Shown: positions 12,038-22,899 of the stretch, piece after piece
Layout of the letters: the number at the start of each line of letters is the position of its first letter
Position numbering within the stretch: position 1 is the stretch's first letter
Assembly (NCBI GenBank): GCA_946902985.2
Contig: OX336389.2
Span: 345,128,444-345,192,443 of the forward strand
Length of the DNA stretch: 64,000 nt
Reading direction: 5' to 3'
Source of the DNA: Meconema thalassinum
Lineage: Eukaryota; Arthropoda; Insecta; Orthoptera; Tettigoniidae
The notes under the pieces: generated by a model
Seen by the model: the letters and a program-made list of their open reading frames with translations, nothing else
Told to the model about the DNA's origin: nothing
The model's database searches: none
Made by a program: the position numbers and the translations under genes

Positions 12038-12647
12038 CGAGGGTTGCAACTTTAACAGTGGCAACTATTTATTTACAACTGATACACAAGAGATACGTTA
12101 CCAAGTTTCACTGTCCTTCGAAGTAGTCACTAGCATGGTGTACAACCAACTGTCAGCGATGTGGAAGACGTAGGATACCTTTAGCAGTGCCTGTTGTGTT
12201 GGTAGTCCGAATGGAGCGGTCCACTGCCTGATGAATCTCCGGAACAGTTCTGAAGCAAATGTCACAAAGGTGTTCCTTCGTCTTAGGAATCAAGTCGGTT
12301 ACTAGAGCTTACGTCCGGGGAGTATAGTGGACGGTACAGCACTTCCCAACTCAATCGACCAGACAAATCGGCCCAGCTTGCACTGTATGCAGACGAACAT
12401 TGCCGTGCAAAATGATGGGTGAGTTCTGCGGAAAGTATCGACGCTTCTTTCTCAAAGTTGGTCGCAGATTGTTCCGAAAATGAACAGTAATACTGTGCAT
12501 TGACGGTCTGCTGTGGAGGAACGTAATGCGTTAGTCGTACATGAGAATAACCATAACTTTCACATTGCTGAGAAGCTTTCAATTTGTGTGGTGATCCATT
12601 ATGACCCCATTCATTCGATTGGCGTTTGAGTTTAGGTTTGTAAGATC
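12038..12647 (-). pseudogene. mariner transposase 3' half (decayed)
   Basis: Minus-strand translation from about 12640 down gives KPKLKRQSNEW, LTHYVPPQQTVNAQYY and WEVLYRPLYSPD, the middle and last catalytic regions of mariner-family transposases. The expected HDNARPH-type second catalytic motif is decayed (HHFARQ). The low-coordinate end shows a mariner-like terminus, CGAGGGTTGCAAC, next to TA (12036-12037). The 5' half is missing. The fragment runs straight into the inverted p110 exon copy at about 12648, so an open frame at 12283-12741 fuses p110 residues to transposase by accident. Confidence 0.8.
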
Positions 12648-12810
12648 CAAGTAACCTGCCATACCTTAGATGCCAGAATAGGTAGTGGCCAATCTTTTGG
12701 TTATTGAGGGGCCTTCCTGAGCAAGAAGTCCACCAGATCACAATACAAATAAGATTCGTGCTTCAATGTCTGCACCAGTTATAGTAAGTACAAGGAAAGA
12801 TCCTCATCAC
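12648..12810 (-). pseudogene. Inverted pseudo-copy of p110 third exon
   Basis: The reverse complement matches the p110 exon at 63832-63975 and its donor side (CTAAG|GTATGGCA). The exon-equivalent part is 12665-12809. It has decayed: a CAA codon is now TAA early in the exon, and one extra base near the RRALSNQ segment shifts the frame (145 versus 144 nt). After the insertion the frame again reads [13 protein letters not shown]. The copy lies in the intron just after the 11525-11786 exon, opposite to the gene. Its upstream intron continues beyond the LINE, at 17289-17752. It cannot encode p110. Confidence 0.92.
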
Positions 12811-13523
12811 TCATCATCATCATCATCATCATCATTTCCCCTTATCCAGCTCCTGCCGGGTCGGGGTATTTATGGCACTTCTCCACTTTCCTCTGTCCTT
12901 CCACAATTCTTCTTCCACGATCTTGTCCCAGTCCAGATTCCTTTTTCTTACGCTGTTCTTCACTGAATCAATCCACCTTGTTCTAGGTCTTCCTCTTGCT
13001 CTCTTACCCTTGCACTTCGCATCCAGCATCTGTCTTGGTATTATATTTTCCTCCATCCTCTTTACATGTCCAAACCACCTTAGTTTATTCTTCTCAATTC
13101 TCTCATTTAGTTTTCCCATCCCAACTTCCTTCCTAACATCTTCATTCCTCACTCTGTCTTTCCTTGTCTTTCCTATCATACTTCTTAGGAATTTCATTTC
13201 ACTGGCTTGGATTCTACTCTTTTGCCTGCTTGTCAGGGTCCAAGTCTCAGCTGCATAAGTTAATATGGGAACATAGTACACTTTATACATTACCTCCTTG
13301 CTTTTCCTTGGTACTTCCTTATCCCAAACAAGTTTTCTTACACTTTGATAGAATGCATTGCTCTGCTGTACCCTCCTGCCAATCTCCATGTCCAACCTAC
13401 CAGTTTGCATCAATTCACTTCCTAGGTATTTGAACGTGTCCACAATTTCCAAACTCTGACTTCCAATTTTCACAGTGCCCTTTCCTTGTCTTTCCCCTCT
13501 TGTCATCACCATGGTCTTCATCA

Positions 13524-15095
13524 TCATCTTGAGCAGTTTCCAACCGCTGGTCGGGTCTGCTTGGAACATAAGCCTCTCCATCGTTTCCTGTCCATCCACC
13601 ATCTCTCGTCATTTACTGTGTCCCAGCACACTCCTCTTTCCTCCACACTCTTCTTAACTCCTTTTGTCCATCTGTCCCTTGGTCTTCCCCTTGGCCTCCT
13701 TCCCGTCATTTCCATTCCAAACATCTTCTTCGGTATCCTCTCCTCTTCCATCCTCCTCACATGTCCATACCATTGTAGCCTAGATCGCTCTATTCTATTT
13801 TGCACTGGTTCCTCTCTTACCATCTCCCTGACTCTCTCATTCCTTACTCTGTCCATTCTTGTCACTCCTACCCTACTCCTCTGGAACTTCATCTCCACTG
13901 CTCGTATTTTATTCTTGTCCCTTTCCTTCATCACCCATGTTTCTGAACCATATGTCAAAATTGGCACAAAGTAGGTCTTGTAGATGATTCCTTTACATTT
14001 TTGTGGTACATCTTTATTCCATATCATCCCCCTAACACTCTTGAAAAATCCATCTGCGCACCTTCCCCTCTCATTTATTTCCATCCTATTGCCTCCCTTT
14101 TCTTCAATTATACTTCCCAAGTACTTGAAGCATTCTACTTTCTGCAACTGCTGTCCTCCAAGTGTTATGCCCATATCCAGTCTGTTCTTCTTCCTCGTTG
14201 TGATGACCACTTCACTCTTTTGTGCTGAGAACTTCATCCCATATGATAACACTACCTTCTCCCACTCATCTAATTGCTCTTGTACTTCTTCCTCATCCTC
14301 TCCCCATACCAGAAGGTCATCAGCAAACAACATTGCCTTCATTTTCCTTTCCCCAATGCTATTTACCACTTTTCGTATGATTTCATCCATCACCACTATA
14401 AATAACAGGGGTGAGAGGGCACTTCCCTGTTTCAGACCACTCTCCAGTTGAAACCATTCCGTTCTCTCTCTTCCCACCTTTACACAGCTTTTGCTTCCCT
14501 CGTACATTGCTTTCACTCTTGCCACTGTCTCCTTGTTCACTGCTTTTGCTCTCATTGCTTCCCATACCTTGTTTCTATTAATACTATCATATGCTTTCTC
14601 AATATCCAAGAAGGTCATCACCAGATCTTTCCCATATTCATAATGGTGTTCTTGTAGCTGTCTTACTGCAAAGATGAGGTCAACTGTTGACCTTCCTGGC
14701 CTGAATCCATACTGTTCTTCCCTCAGCCCATCTTCAACTTCTGTCCGAATTCTTCTCTCCAGTACCTTCTCAAATATTTTGGCGCAGTGGCACATGAGTG
14801 TAATTCCCCTGTAGTTCTTGCATTCCTTCCTACTTCCCTTTTTAAATATGGGTATTATTATCCCTCTTTTCCAGTCCTCTGGTATTTTCTTCTCCCTCCA
14901 TATCACTTTCATTACTCGAAAGAGCCACTGTGTTCCTATCACCCCTGCTGCTCTCACCATCTCCACACTCACTTCGTCTATTCCCGGTGCCTTTCCCCCT
15001 TTCATCTTCTTTAATGCTTCCTCCACTTCTTTCCATGTCAATTCCTTCTCTGAAATGTCTTGGTCACTGTCTGTTTCTTCCTCCACAATGTCCAC
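13524..15095 (-). CDS. LINE reverse transcriptase (copy B)
   Basis: A 523-codon open frame covers the entire RT domain and C-terminal region of copy B. Catalytic aspartates are visible in FLDIEKAYDS and LFADD. The first methionine is internal: the natural protein would begin with the endonuclease about 1.3 kb upstream and be read through, which the frameshift near 15130 now prevents. It copies LINE RNA at a nicked target in the nucleus. The last codons (CSKQTRPAVGNCSR) match the same family's 3' end at 29236-29355. Confidence 0.85.
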   Translation of the reverse strand: MDIVEEETDSDQDISEKELTWKEVEEALKKMKGGKAPGIDEVSVEMVRAAGVIGTQWLFRVMKVIWREKKIPEDWKRGIIIPIFKKGSRKECKNYRGITLMCHCAKIFEKVLERRIRTEVEDGLREEQYGFRPGRSTVDLIFAVRQLQEHHYEYGKDLVMTFLDIEKAYDSINRNKVWEAMRAKAVNKETVARVKAMYEGSKSCVKVGRERTEWFQLESGLKQGSALSPLLFIVVMDEIIRKVVNSIGERKMKAMLFADDLLVWGEDEEEVQEQLDEWEKVVLSYGMKFSAQKSEVVITTRKKNRLDMGITLGGQQLQKVECFKYLGSIIEEKGGNRMEINERGRCADGFFKSVRGMIWNKDVPQKCKGIIYKTYFVPILTYGSETWVMKERDKNKIRAVEMKFQRSRVGVTRMDRVRNERVREMVREEPVQNRIERSRLQWYGHVRRMEEERIPKKMFGMEMTGRRPRGRPRDRWTKGVKKSVEERGVCWDTVNDERWWMDRKRWRGLCSKQTRPAVGNCSR

Positions 15096-15465
15096 TACGC
15101 TGGTTTTAGTTGGATTTAGGAGTTCCTTGAAGGTATTCTCTCCAGATAACCTTTACTTCTTCCATATTTTCAACCTCCTTTCCATTCCTGTCCACCATTC
15201 TGACATTTTCCCCTGTATCTCTTCTCTTTGCCTTTATCATTCCATACAACACTTTCTTACTGCCATCACAGTCCTCCTCCATCATTTCTGTCCATTTCTC
15301 CAGCCATTTCTTTTTCTCTTCCTTCACTACTTCTCCTGCTTCTTTCTTCCGCTCTTGGTATTCTTCTCTTGTTCTGTCTGTCCTCTGTTGGAACCATTTC
15401 CTGAATGCTTCATTTTTCTTTTTCACTGCTTCCTTAGTTCTGGGGTTCCACCATGGTGTTTCCTT

Positions 15466-16457
15466 TCACCTTTTCTTTCCACTAGTTCTGCCACACACGA
15501 CTTCCGCTGCTTCTACCAACACGTCCTTGAACCTATTCCATTCTTCTTCACCTGTTTTCGGGTCATCCTTCGGTAATTTGTTCCTCACTAATATCTGGAA
15601 CTTCTCCTTATTTCCATCCTCCTTCAGCTTCCATGTCCTTATTCTTCTTTCTTGGTTCTCAGTTCTCCTCTTTTCCTTCAGTCCTCTCACCTTGGCGACC
15701 AGCAGACGGTGGTCACTGTCCAGGGCTTCTGAAGGTAATACCCTTATATCCGTGATACTCTTCTTTGTCTCCTTCCCGCATAGAATATAGTCCACCACTG
15801 ATTTCCTAGTCAAATCCCTGCTGTACCAAGTAATTTTATGGCTCTCTCTCTTCTTGTACCATGTGTTTCCAACCATTAGCCCATTTATCTTGCACAGTTC
15901 CAACAATCTCTCTCCTTCCTTATTCCTGTTTCCCCATCCTTCACCACCAATCACTTCATCAAAACCTCTTCTATCAGTTCCGACATGGGCATTTAGGTCT
16001 CCCATGACTATCAGGTCTCTCCCCACTAACTGCTTCTGCAACTCCTCTTCAAACTCGTCCTTCTCGCCTTCTGTGCATCCCACCTGTGGTGCATAGACTT
16101 GCAGAATGTCCAGGTTTCTACCTTTCACAGTGATTCTGGCTCTAATTATTCTATCACTTACCCTCTTTACTTCCTCCCTCAGCCCTTCTCTCACCACCAT
16201 TCCCACTCCATTTCTCTTCCCCTCCACATTTCCTATCCAGTATAGCTGCAAGCCATTTCTCAGTTCTTTTCTTCCTTCCCCTCTCCATCTGGTCTCTGCC
16301 AGTCCGAGTACATCCAATTTTCTCCTCTCCATCATATCCACAACCTCCTCCACTCTTCCCGTCAATGAAGTTATATTCAAAGTTCCGATTCGTAGTCCAT
16401 TTCCATAGCCAGGTCTGCTTCCTTTAGATCTGTCCTTTCCGAGGCCCGTTCCCGTTT
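15466..16457 (-). CDS. LINE endonuclease domain (copy B)
   Basis: This is the AP-endonuclease-like domain that nicks target DNA. Metal-binding and catalytic motifs visible are LNITSLTGR, the glutamate in AETRW, GDLNAH and SDHRLL. It ends at a TGA; the same frame resumes with ETPWWNP, typical of the region after the endonuclease, so the stop looks like a mutation. The open frame extends upstream to 16671 only because it runs into RT sequence of copy A (through FADDIVVWG), an artefact of the nested insertion. Confidence 0.85.
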
Positions 16458-16712
16458 TGGTCTTGCTTTTCTCTAAACTGATTTTCAGGCCGTACTTCTG
16501 AATATTTTCGTTCAGTGCATCTAATTGTTTTTGCACTTCTTCGGTGTTCCTTCCCCAGACCACAATATCATCTGCAAATAACAGTAACTTCATTTCTTTA
16601 TGTCCATATGCTTCCTTTGTTTCCTTTACAATTTCATCCATCACCATTATGAACAAGAGAGGTGACAGCACACTCCCCTGTCTTAGTCCAGTCTTGTTCC
16701 TAAACCAATCTG

Positions 16713-16904
16713 CTTAGGGGCGTGGTGGCTCAGCGGTCTAGCTGTATGCCTCTCACCAAGGCGGTCCGGGTTCGATTCCCGGTCAATGCATGTGAGATTT
16801 TCGAAGTGAAATGCCATGTCCTGTGGTTCGGATTCCACGTAAAAAGGAGGTCCCGTGGCTCATGATCTACAGATTAACGGTCACGTTAAACTACAAGCTT
16901 CCTT
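16713..16904 (+). mobile_element. tRNA-derived SINE in LINE copy A
   Basis: A 192-bp insertion flanked by the perfect 12-bp repeat TAAACCAATCTG (16701-16712, 16905-16916). It has pol III-type boxes, TGGCTCAGCGGTCTAGC and GGGTTCGATTCCC. It splits the RT frame of copy A at KTDWF; reading across it restores DWFRNKTGLRQGS. The 3' tail is not a long poly-A. Confidence 0.9.
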
Positions 16905-17288
16905 TAAACCAATCTGTCTTTCCAACTGGGGTCAGTACCCTGCTAACACAGTTGTTGTACATTGCTTGCACTATTTCCAACATTTCTCTTCCCAGTCTCT
17001 TCTTAACCATGGTTTCCCATACCTTCTCTCTGGGGACACTATCATATGCCTTTTCTAGATCTATGAAAGTCATGATCAAATCCTCTCCATATTCCCTGTT
17101 CTTTTCCATCACCTGCCTCAAGCTAAAGATTGGGTCCACTTTGGATCTTCCACTCCTGAAGCCATACTGTTCCTCTTGCAACTCTCCTTCCACCTTTCTT
17201 CTCATTCTTCTTTCTAATATTCTTTCCAGTATTTTTACTATCTGTGATAAGAGGGTGATCCCTCTATAGTTATCACAGTCCTCATCAC

Positions 17289-17752
17289 TGCAAGCACAAA
17301 ATAAAATTAAAAAAGTACTGTACAATAATTTTATTGCAATTGAAGCGTTAAGCATTAACAATTTGCAAAACATGGAACTAAAACCAGCAATTTGTATTAA
17401 AATAAAAATCTACAACAAACAGTCACAGAGCTTCCTAGTGTGTATTTCTCTAAACCTTCCAGAAGCATAATTATTTCTGGTCCACAGTTCTCTCATTTAT
17501 AAGGTCTGTGCAATACCTGCACGGCTAGTTCTACTATAAGGCCTACAGGATAAATATCTGTACATGTATTGCAGAGCTACCGACCATCTGTAGTTCAGAT
17601 CTAAGCAATTGTTTAATATCATGGTCTTAACTTCACAAATTTCACATAACTATTGAGAATGTGTAGTGGTGAGCTATTATACTCTGTATTCTTCAAGAAT
17701 GTGATTGATGTTTTTTGTTTCACATGTGGTTTGAGAAAGAGGTTGTCTAACT
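17289..17752 (-). repeat. Inverted copy of p110 intron flanking the third exon
   Basis: The reverse complement aligns with 63395-63831, the intron immediately upstream of the third exon, including its acceptor tract (CTTGCAG equivalent at 17289). Similarity is high but with small indels, for example an extra segment near 17540, and a shorter T-run. It ends at about 17752, where the sequences diverge. It is the second half of the duplicated block begun at 12648. Confidence 0.88.
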
Positions 17753-18490
17753 AACTCCCAAATGCATAATGATACAGCGTAAGAACGACTCTCCTTCAGG
17801 TCATAGCGCTCCAAGTGGTTACGAGCAGCATCGTATCGTTACCATTTCTGTAATTCCGTCAATTCATGCCAATCCCATCATGATGCAATTTTTCTCATGC
17901 CCAGGCATTATTTTAGAATGTGAAGCACAGTCGTATGTGCTAATTCGGTGGCTCAGGCAAGCTCAAGAATCGTATGGTGTCGATCACTGTCCAGTGACGT
18001 GGCAAGAGCATGCACTTCGTCTTCACCCCCCCCCCCCCCCCCCCCCCCGTGCTGTAGCTTCAGGATTGATATTATTGTTGTTCCCTACTCCATGAAAGAA
18101 AGATTTTCTTGCTGCAGGACCTTCATCTGGTAGTCGAGCCCCCCTCACACCCTACCTTACTGGCTAGTATGATCCTGCCAGGAGCCATGTGTGTCCCGGT
18201 GTCACTTGGGATCACCAAGGGATGCAAGTCTCCCCAACAGGTCATGGTAACAAGACCCTGGGAGAGAGGAAATTGCCCAATCACTTGTTGAAATTCATTG
18301 TTAGGATATTTTCACCCTGGGGATTTTGTTGCAAAGACTTGTGACCAGTGCATGTACAAGGATTGGTTTTTTTTTTAGTTTTGGCAACCATGTTCCAGTG
18401 CTACGTTACCAAAAATTCATAAGGATGAGTGCCCTGTATGACCAATCGTAAATTGCAGAAATGCACCGAATTACAAAGTAAAGAACTAAA
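17753..18490. other. Unassigned intron with poly-C tract
   Basis: No gene is recognised. A homopolymer of about 22 C lies at 18027-18048 and is a likely sequencing or assembly trouble spot. Open frames across it are proline-rich artefacts. Confidence 0.4.
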
Positions 18491-18494
18491 AATA

Positions 18495-20900
18495 TTAAAG
18501 GACAGGGTGGTTATCATCAATTACAAATCTGTAAAAAAACACAACGGAGATAGTGAATAAACTAGGTTCATTAAAAATACAACCCAACATGAGATTAGTG
18601 TAATTTGATATAACCAACATGTACACTAACATACCAGTAAACGAAGCCATCAAAGTAATAGAAGACAACTTAAAATTGTGTAACTCAACAAAATAAACAG
18701 ACGAGATAAAAAATTGCTCAAATTCGCATCCAACCAAAACGGTTTTCAATTCAACAATAAAATATACGGACAAACAAATGGGTTAGCGATGGGATCACCA
18801 CTCAGAGATCTATAGAGCATCCAGCGTTTAGAAAAGACTGTGGGTCTTATGGGCTTTTACTTTTAACGGAACCCCCCCCATACACTGCTTTTGTTACCTC
18901 ACCTTTTGTCATGAAGGAACCCTGAACATATATTTTTTTCGTCATAATAGCTTCCAACAATTATCTGCCATTTGATTACCTTTGTTATTGCATACAATTA
19001 TCGTTTATATTACGTCTTAGTAATTTAAAAATTTTCGAGGTTAGCACGCTGGAAGGAAGAGCCTTGTCCTGTGCTGCATGCTCACCCGGAGTGGAGCACG
19101 TGCTCAGTTCCATCGGCAACATAAGTTCTGAAGCACTATCCGTCATTGGTGTTATTATTGTGTGTCTGTTTTATTTTCTGTTCGTTCGAATCAGGACTGC
19201 CGACAGTTGGGTTCGAACCCACTATCTCTCGAATGCAAGCTCACGGGTACCGGTAACTCATACAATAGTACAAATATTAATCTGAACAAAACAAGAATAA
19301 AATTGAAAGAAACTAAATTATAGCTTAACTAATAACAAAAAAAAGGTGAGATCAACTGTATTGCTGACGTAAAAATTGTTAACATCGTCAGCATACAGTA
19401 CATCCAAGAAGGAAGGAAGGGTTGTGCTCTCGACATCTGTCAATCTGTAATGCGTCATATCACAACGAAATGAATGCTCTTATTGGTTCTCTTCGCGTAC
19501 GGTATCCTTAATACTGGTCCAATCCGTTAACAATTGCAAATCTGATCCTTCCTGGGCATGTTCTATTTCAGATAGTTGTTGGGGTTGTGTTGTCTCGCAA
19601 ACTTATGAAAGCTCAGTACGGTACTCGAAGCGGGTGAACATAACGTATGACGTCAGCACTACCTCTGCCTAGAGTTAGCAACACTGTCGCCATAAGGCTC
19701 CAGAGTCTTTTCTAAACGCTGGATGCTCTATAGTTGTGAATATTTTCATAAGCAGCATAGAAAACAATTTTCTTACGGACAACAAAGCAAATGGGGTTAT
19801 ACAATGGAATGAATACGTAGATATGTGTTATGCACATATCACACTGAAATAGCAAATGAAGAAAAGATCTTGTAGGACATCAACAGTTCGCGCCATTGAA
19901 TCAAATTCGCCAAGGAATCTGAATTGAGCGAAACATTACCTCAATATAACAATCAACTGGACGAACCTGTCGTACTTGATCTTTCGCATGCCTCCTCAAA
20001 CATCACATACTACTTGATAATTGCTCCAACCACCCAAGCGCACATAAAATAGAGGGTCTCACGGCAAAAGAAAATTACAACAAAGAAATTAAAACCATAA
20101 AACAGCTAAAGAAATCAACTTCTGAACCTATAAGAAAGATCAAATCATACTAAGACATCGGACAAAACATTGTTGAGTACAAACGCCAACCAGTATTGTA
20201 AGCAAGTTCGCACGTTTCAATTTCATGAACGTACACTGTAACAAAATCCCCAATCTTTTCAAAAAACTAGGAATCCAAATAGCATTCAGAACAATCAACA
20301 CTTAGGTAAGCATCTTCATAATAGCAATTTAAGCAAACAAAACCCATGCTCAAATCCGGGGTGTATATATTAACATGCCAAGAAACAGGGTGTCAAGAAA
20401 TTATGTATGGCAAACAGGGAGGAGGATACACACACATTATAAAGAACACAGAAATGCAGTCAAACCCAGGAAACACTCGGCAATGTGCAAACACACATGA
20501 CACCGGACATAGCTTCATAAATATAGAAACAGACCTACGAAACAAAAGGTAGGGAAATTGGACATAGAAGAAGCCATAGAAATCTACTTCGGTAAAGTAA
20601 ACAACCCAGATAATCTAAATGAACACACTTTTTTGAAGAGTTCACCCCTATTCACACTATTAGGCAATACTCCCATCAATAAAAAGGAAACAACATAACC
20701 AAAGAAGCCAGGCATTGAATAAGAAATGGGGGATGATCAACATCATGGAAATAATGCTACGCGGGAAGGACATACGTTGTGCCATAATAATCAAAAGTTT
20801 ACCTAGTTCCGCCTCGTCAATACGATATATTCAAAATTTCGTGATACAATCACATGTCACACTCTACATCGGTACATGTTTCGATGCTTATAAGTATTGG
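18495..20900 (+). pseudogene. Penelope-like retroelement (RT and GIY-YIG relics)
   Basis: Broken frames read TNMYTNIPVNEAIKVIEDNL (about 18612) and, just before the MITE, GLAMGSPLS (18780-18806), which are RT motifs of Penelope-like elements. After the MITE the frame resumes with VNIFISSIENNFL and WNEYVDM. At 20346-20545, SGVYILTCQETGCQEIMYG begins the GIY-YIG endonuclease with a later GHSF segment. Many stops and shifts show it is dead. Downstream sequence to about 21230 may be its terminal repeat. Confidence 0.8.
18813..19730. mobile_element. MITE with 30-bp inverted termini in Penelope-like relic
   Basis: The termini are TAGAGCATCCAGCGTTTAGA..GACT on the left and the same sequence inverted at 19702-19730, flanked by TA (18811-18812, 19731-19732). 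It splits the Penelope RT right after GSPLS. The 0.9-kb interior has no transposase. A tRNA-like GGTTCGAAC box near 19213 is unexplained. The TA target suggests mobilisation by a Tc1/mariner-type enzyme (inference). Confidence 0.75.
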
Positions 20901-21459
20901 CATCATCATCAGCCTTATTAGTGTATTGGCAGCACTTAAAAATCACTTTGTAAAAACATCGAGTGTAATAAAATGTTGACATAAACACACATTAAAATCA
21001 CATATACACTGAAACACTTTAAAAGTTTTCTTAAAAGGTTTTAAAATTATGGTAGGCACACGTTGCAAAGCCCTTGAAGGTTTAATAGTCTATCTTGAGG
21101 TTTTCAGAGTTCAGTTCATGATGTTTCCGAAATTGGTCAAGGGTTTCCATTCCCAACTGGAAAGAAATGACGCTAGAAGTAAGAAAATTATTATATAATA
21201 CAAGGAAATTTGAAAAAGTATCCTAACATATTTGTAAAACTTATGTAATTTGCGGCCAGAGTCAAACAGAGCCGTGCTGTGCTAGATGGAGGCTGTGCTA
21301 CACTGAGTTGGCGTGCTGCCACGGAAGTGGCCAGCGGTACTGTGCGAAGTAGGGGAAGTGAGGGGTGAGCTAACTACGACCTACTGTGCGGCAAGAACGA
21401 ATGAGAGGGATGTGGGGGAGGGGTACATTGGAAAACAAATCGACTATTCTGGACAATTT

Positions 21460-21800
21460 CTAGGGGGGTTTGTATTTCGTTCTATAATTACTTAATGCTT
21501 CATAAAGTACGTTATTGTTTTCAAAATGTATCTGATTTAGATTAGTTAGGGGAGCTGTTCTTTGGATTGAATCTATTTCAATTTCTTCCAAAATGTTCAT
21601 TTTGGTGCCCATAATTGTGTAATGTAGGATTTCCATGGCATTGTTGATGTCTGTGAAAGCATGCCTGGAATCTTTCATGTGATTTGCCATGGCGGAAAAT
21701 TTGTTGTACTTAATTGCATTAAAATGCTCACCATATCTTGTTGTAAACGATCTCCCTGTTTGTCCACAATAATTAGCATCTCATTTTGAACATTTTAGCA
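21460..21800 (-). pseudogene. Penelope-like GIY-YIG endonuclease fragment
   Basis: Minus-strand translation gives NYCGQTGRSFTTRYGEH followed by a frame with MANHMKDSRHAFTDI and MEILH. These are the GIY-YIG/EN C-terminal motifs of Penelope-like elements (GQTGRSF, the H of the NHI block). It lies head-to-head with the relic at 18495-20900, so it is a second insertion. Confidence 0.72.
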
Positions 21801-21803
21801 TAT

Positions 21804-21808
21804 ATATA

Positions 21809-21848
<40 letters not shown>
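21804..21848. repeat. (TA)n microsatellite
   Basis: Near-perfect alternating TA run with a CTA interruption at its left end. Confidence 0.9.
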
Positions 21849-21851
<3 letters not shown>

Positions 21852-21899
21852 GACTTGTTGAATTTATTTGTATGGTTTAATTTTTAGCCTACTTCTCAC

Positions 21900-22428
21900 A
21901 TTTTGCAAAAATGAGGAAAAAGTAGACTTATGAGATCAGGCAAATGTCTGTCTGTCTGTCGGGCTGGCTGTGTGTGTGTGTCCCCCCATCAACTCCTAAA
22001 CGGTTGGAGCAATCGGGTTTTGTAACAAAATAATAGTTTTAATGAATTCAGCGCAGCAAAAGCTATATGAAACAATGCTTATCTCAATTTTCATAAAATA
22101 TGGATTTGGCGGGTTTTGATTCTAGGCGCCTCACTTGTTGATTCCGAAGGTTAGTGGTTAACGCATGCCCACAAATAAATAACATATTAAATCAGTGGAA
22201 TTATTTCACACTTGCATTATACACTGACACTACTCCTGCTAAGAACTGACTTTATTCTATTACTAGGTGGGAAATATCCCCAATTAATTATGCAAGTAAT
22301 CTCTTATCTATATAAAAATGAAAGTTTGTCTGTTTTTTTTTTTCTGAATTTCCATGGAAACTTGTGTTACTAACGTGTTTCTGACTGTTTTATGACCATT
22401 GCGCACAAATACAAAATTTTTGTCTGTA

Positions 22429-22461
<33 letters not shown>

Positions 22462-22470
22462 GTGTACAAC
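21900..22470. repeat. TCTG-rich dispersed-repeat termini
   Basis: TCTG/GTCT runs occur at about 21945-21970 and 22420-22457. Each follows an ATGA(A)AGTTTGTCTG or GGCAAATGTCTGTCTG leader, and the phrase CTATATAAAAATGAAAGTTTGTC recurs at about 55049. This looks like the start of a dispersed repeat family, possibly Helitron-like; I cannot prove the class. Confidence 0.45.
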
Positions 22471-22559
22471 TTTGTACGCTATTAACTCGAGAATGGCTGG
22501 GTGTATCGACGTTAACTCTCGTACAGTTACCCATCAGAGGCACGACACTAATCATTGAT

Positions 22560-22880
22560 GTAACTCTTCTCCATAGCAAAGGTAAGCCAACTCCGTACAG
22601 GCCATGGAGGCCCTGGAAGTAGTGGAAGGTAAAGACTTCCACTTTTTGTGACATCGGCACTAGATGGGATGGAGTTGTCAGCTCCACGCCCGGCCGTTTT
22701 TGCTCACAGAAATTACCCTGGTACTCATTTCTGGTGTAGGCTGAGTGAACTCCAGGGCTATTGGCGTTTCCGAAAGTGGTGGTTTTGTTTTTAATATCCG
22801 CTACCTGGGTGGGGATCGAACCCACTCCTTTTCAGTTAGAAGCTTAGTGCCTCTACTGACTGCGCCACGCAGCCCCCTAA
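22560..22880 (-). mobile_element. tRNA-derived SINE (minus)
   Basis: On the minus strand the sequence from about 22880 reads GGGGCTGCGTGGCGCAGTCAG with a B box GTGGGTTCGATCCCC at about 22805-22822, followed by about 250 bp ending near the TCTG run. The boxes and spacing fit a tRNA-derived SINE. I could not define target duplications, so the lower boundary is approximate. Confidence 0.7.
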
Positions 22881-22899
22881 CTTTTCTCCACACCTCTCA

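Larger units (their letters stand above)
13519..16457 (-). mobile_element. RTE-like LINE copy B, near full length, nested in copy A
   Basis: The 7-bp repeat TGGTCTT flanks it (13512-13518 and 16458-16464), with a short ATG-type tail at 13519. On the minus strand it has an apurinic-type endonuclease from about 16400 (LNITSLTGR, AETRW, GDLNAHVG, DSDHRLL), a linker, then RT (GKAPGIDEV, NYRGITLM, YGFRPGRSTVDLI, FLDIEKAYDS, LFADDLLVWG) and a tail with RGRPRDRW ending near 13524. It has two visible lesions. An in-frame TGA separates the endonuclease from the linker at about 15465, and an apparent extra base near 15130 shifts the linker relative to RT. It is therefore recent but not autonomous as read. 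Confidence 0.87.
12811..17278 (-). mobile_element. RTE-like LINE copy A, 5'-truncated, hosting two insertions
   Basis: The direct repeat TCCTCATCAC flanks this unit (12801-12810 and 17279-17288). The element's 3' end carries a (TGA)n tail, seen as TCATCATCAT at 12811, as in RTE-type LINEs. Reading on the minus strand: RT begins at about 17278 (NYRGITLL, YGFRSGRSKVD, FIDLEKAYDS), continues after the SINE with SVLSPLLF and FADDIVVWG, stops at KISLEKSKT (about 16465), and resumes at about 13511 with MVMTRGERQGKG through KARGRPRTRW-like C-terminal residues to 12832. The endonuclease is missing. Copies B and the SINE interrupt it. Confidence 0.85.

Noticed and set aside
12766..12966. + strand frame with poly-Ser
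   Set aside because: Poly-Ser comes from the (TCA)n tail of LINE A; no motif.
13486..16408. Long + strand open frames rich in Ser, Phe, Leu and Cys
   Set aside because: They are complementary-strand shadows of the LINE endonuclease and RT coding regions.
17769..18095. Proline-ending frame across poly-C
   Set aside because: Depends on a homopolymer of uncertain length; no motif.
22370..22825. 151-codon minus-strand frame
   Set aside because: It runs through a tRNA SINE and the TCTG microsatellite (QTDRQTDRQT), so it is not a gene.
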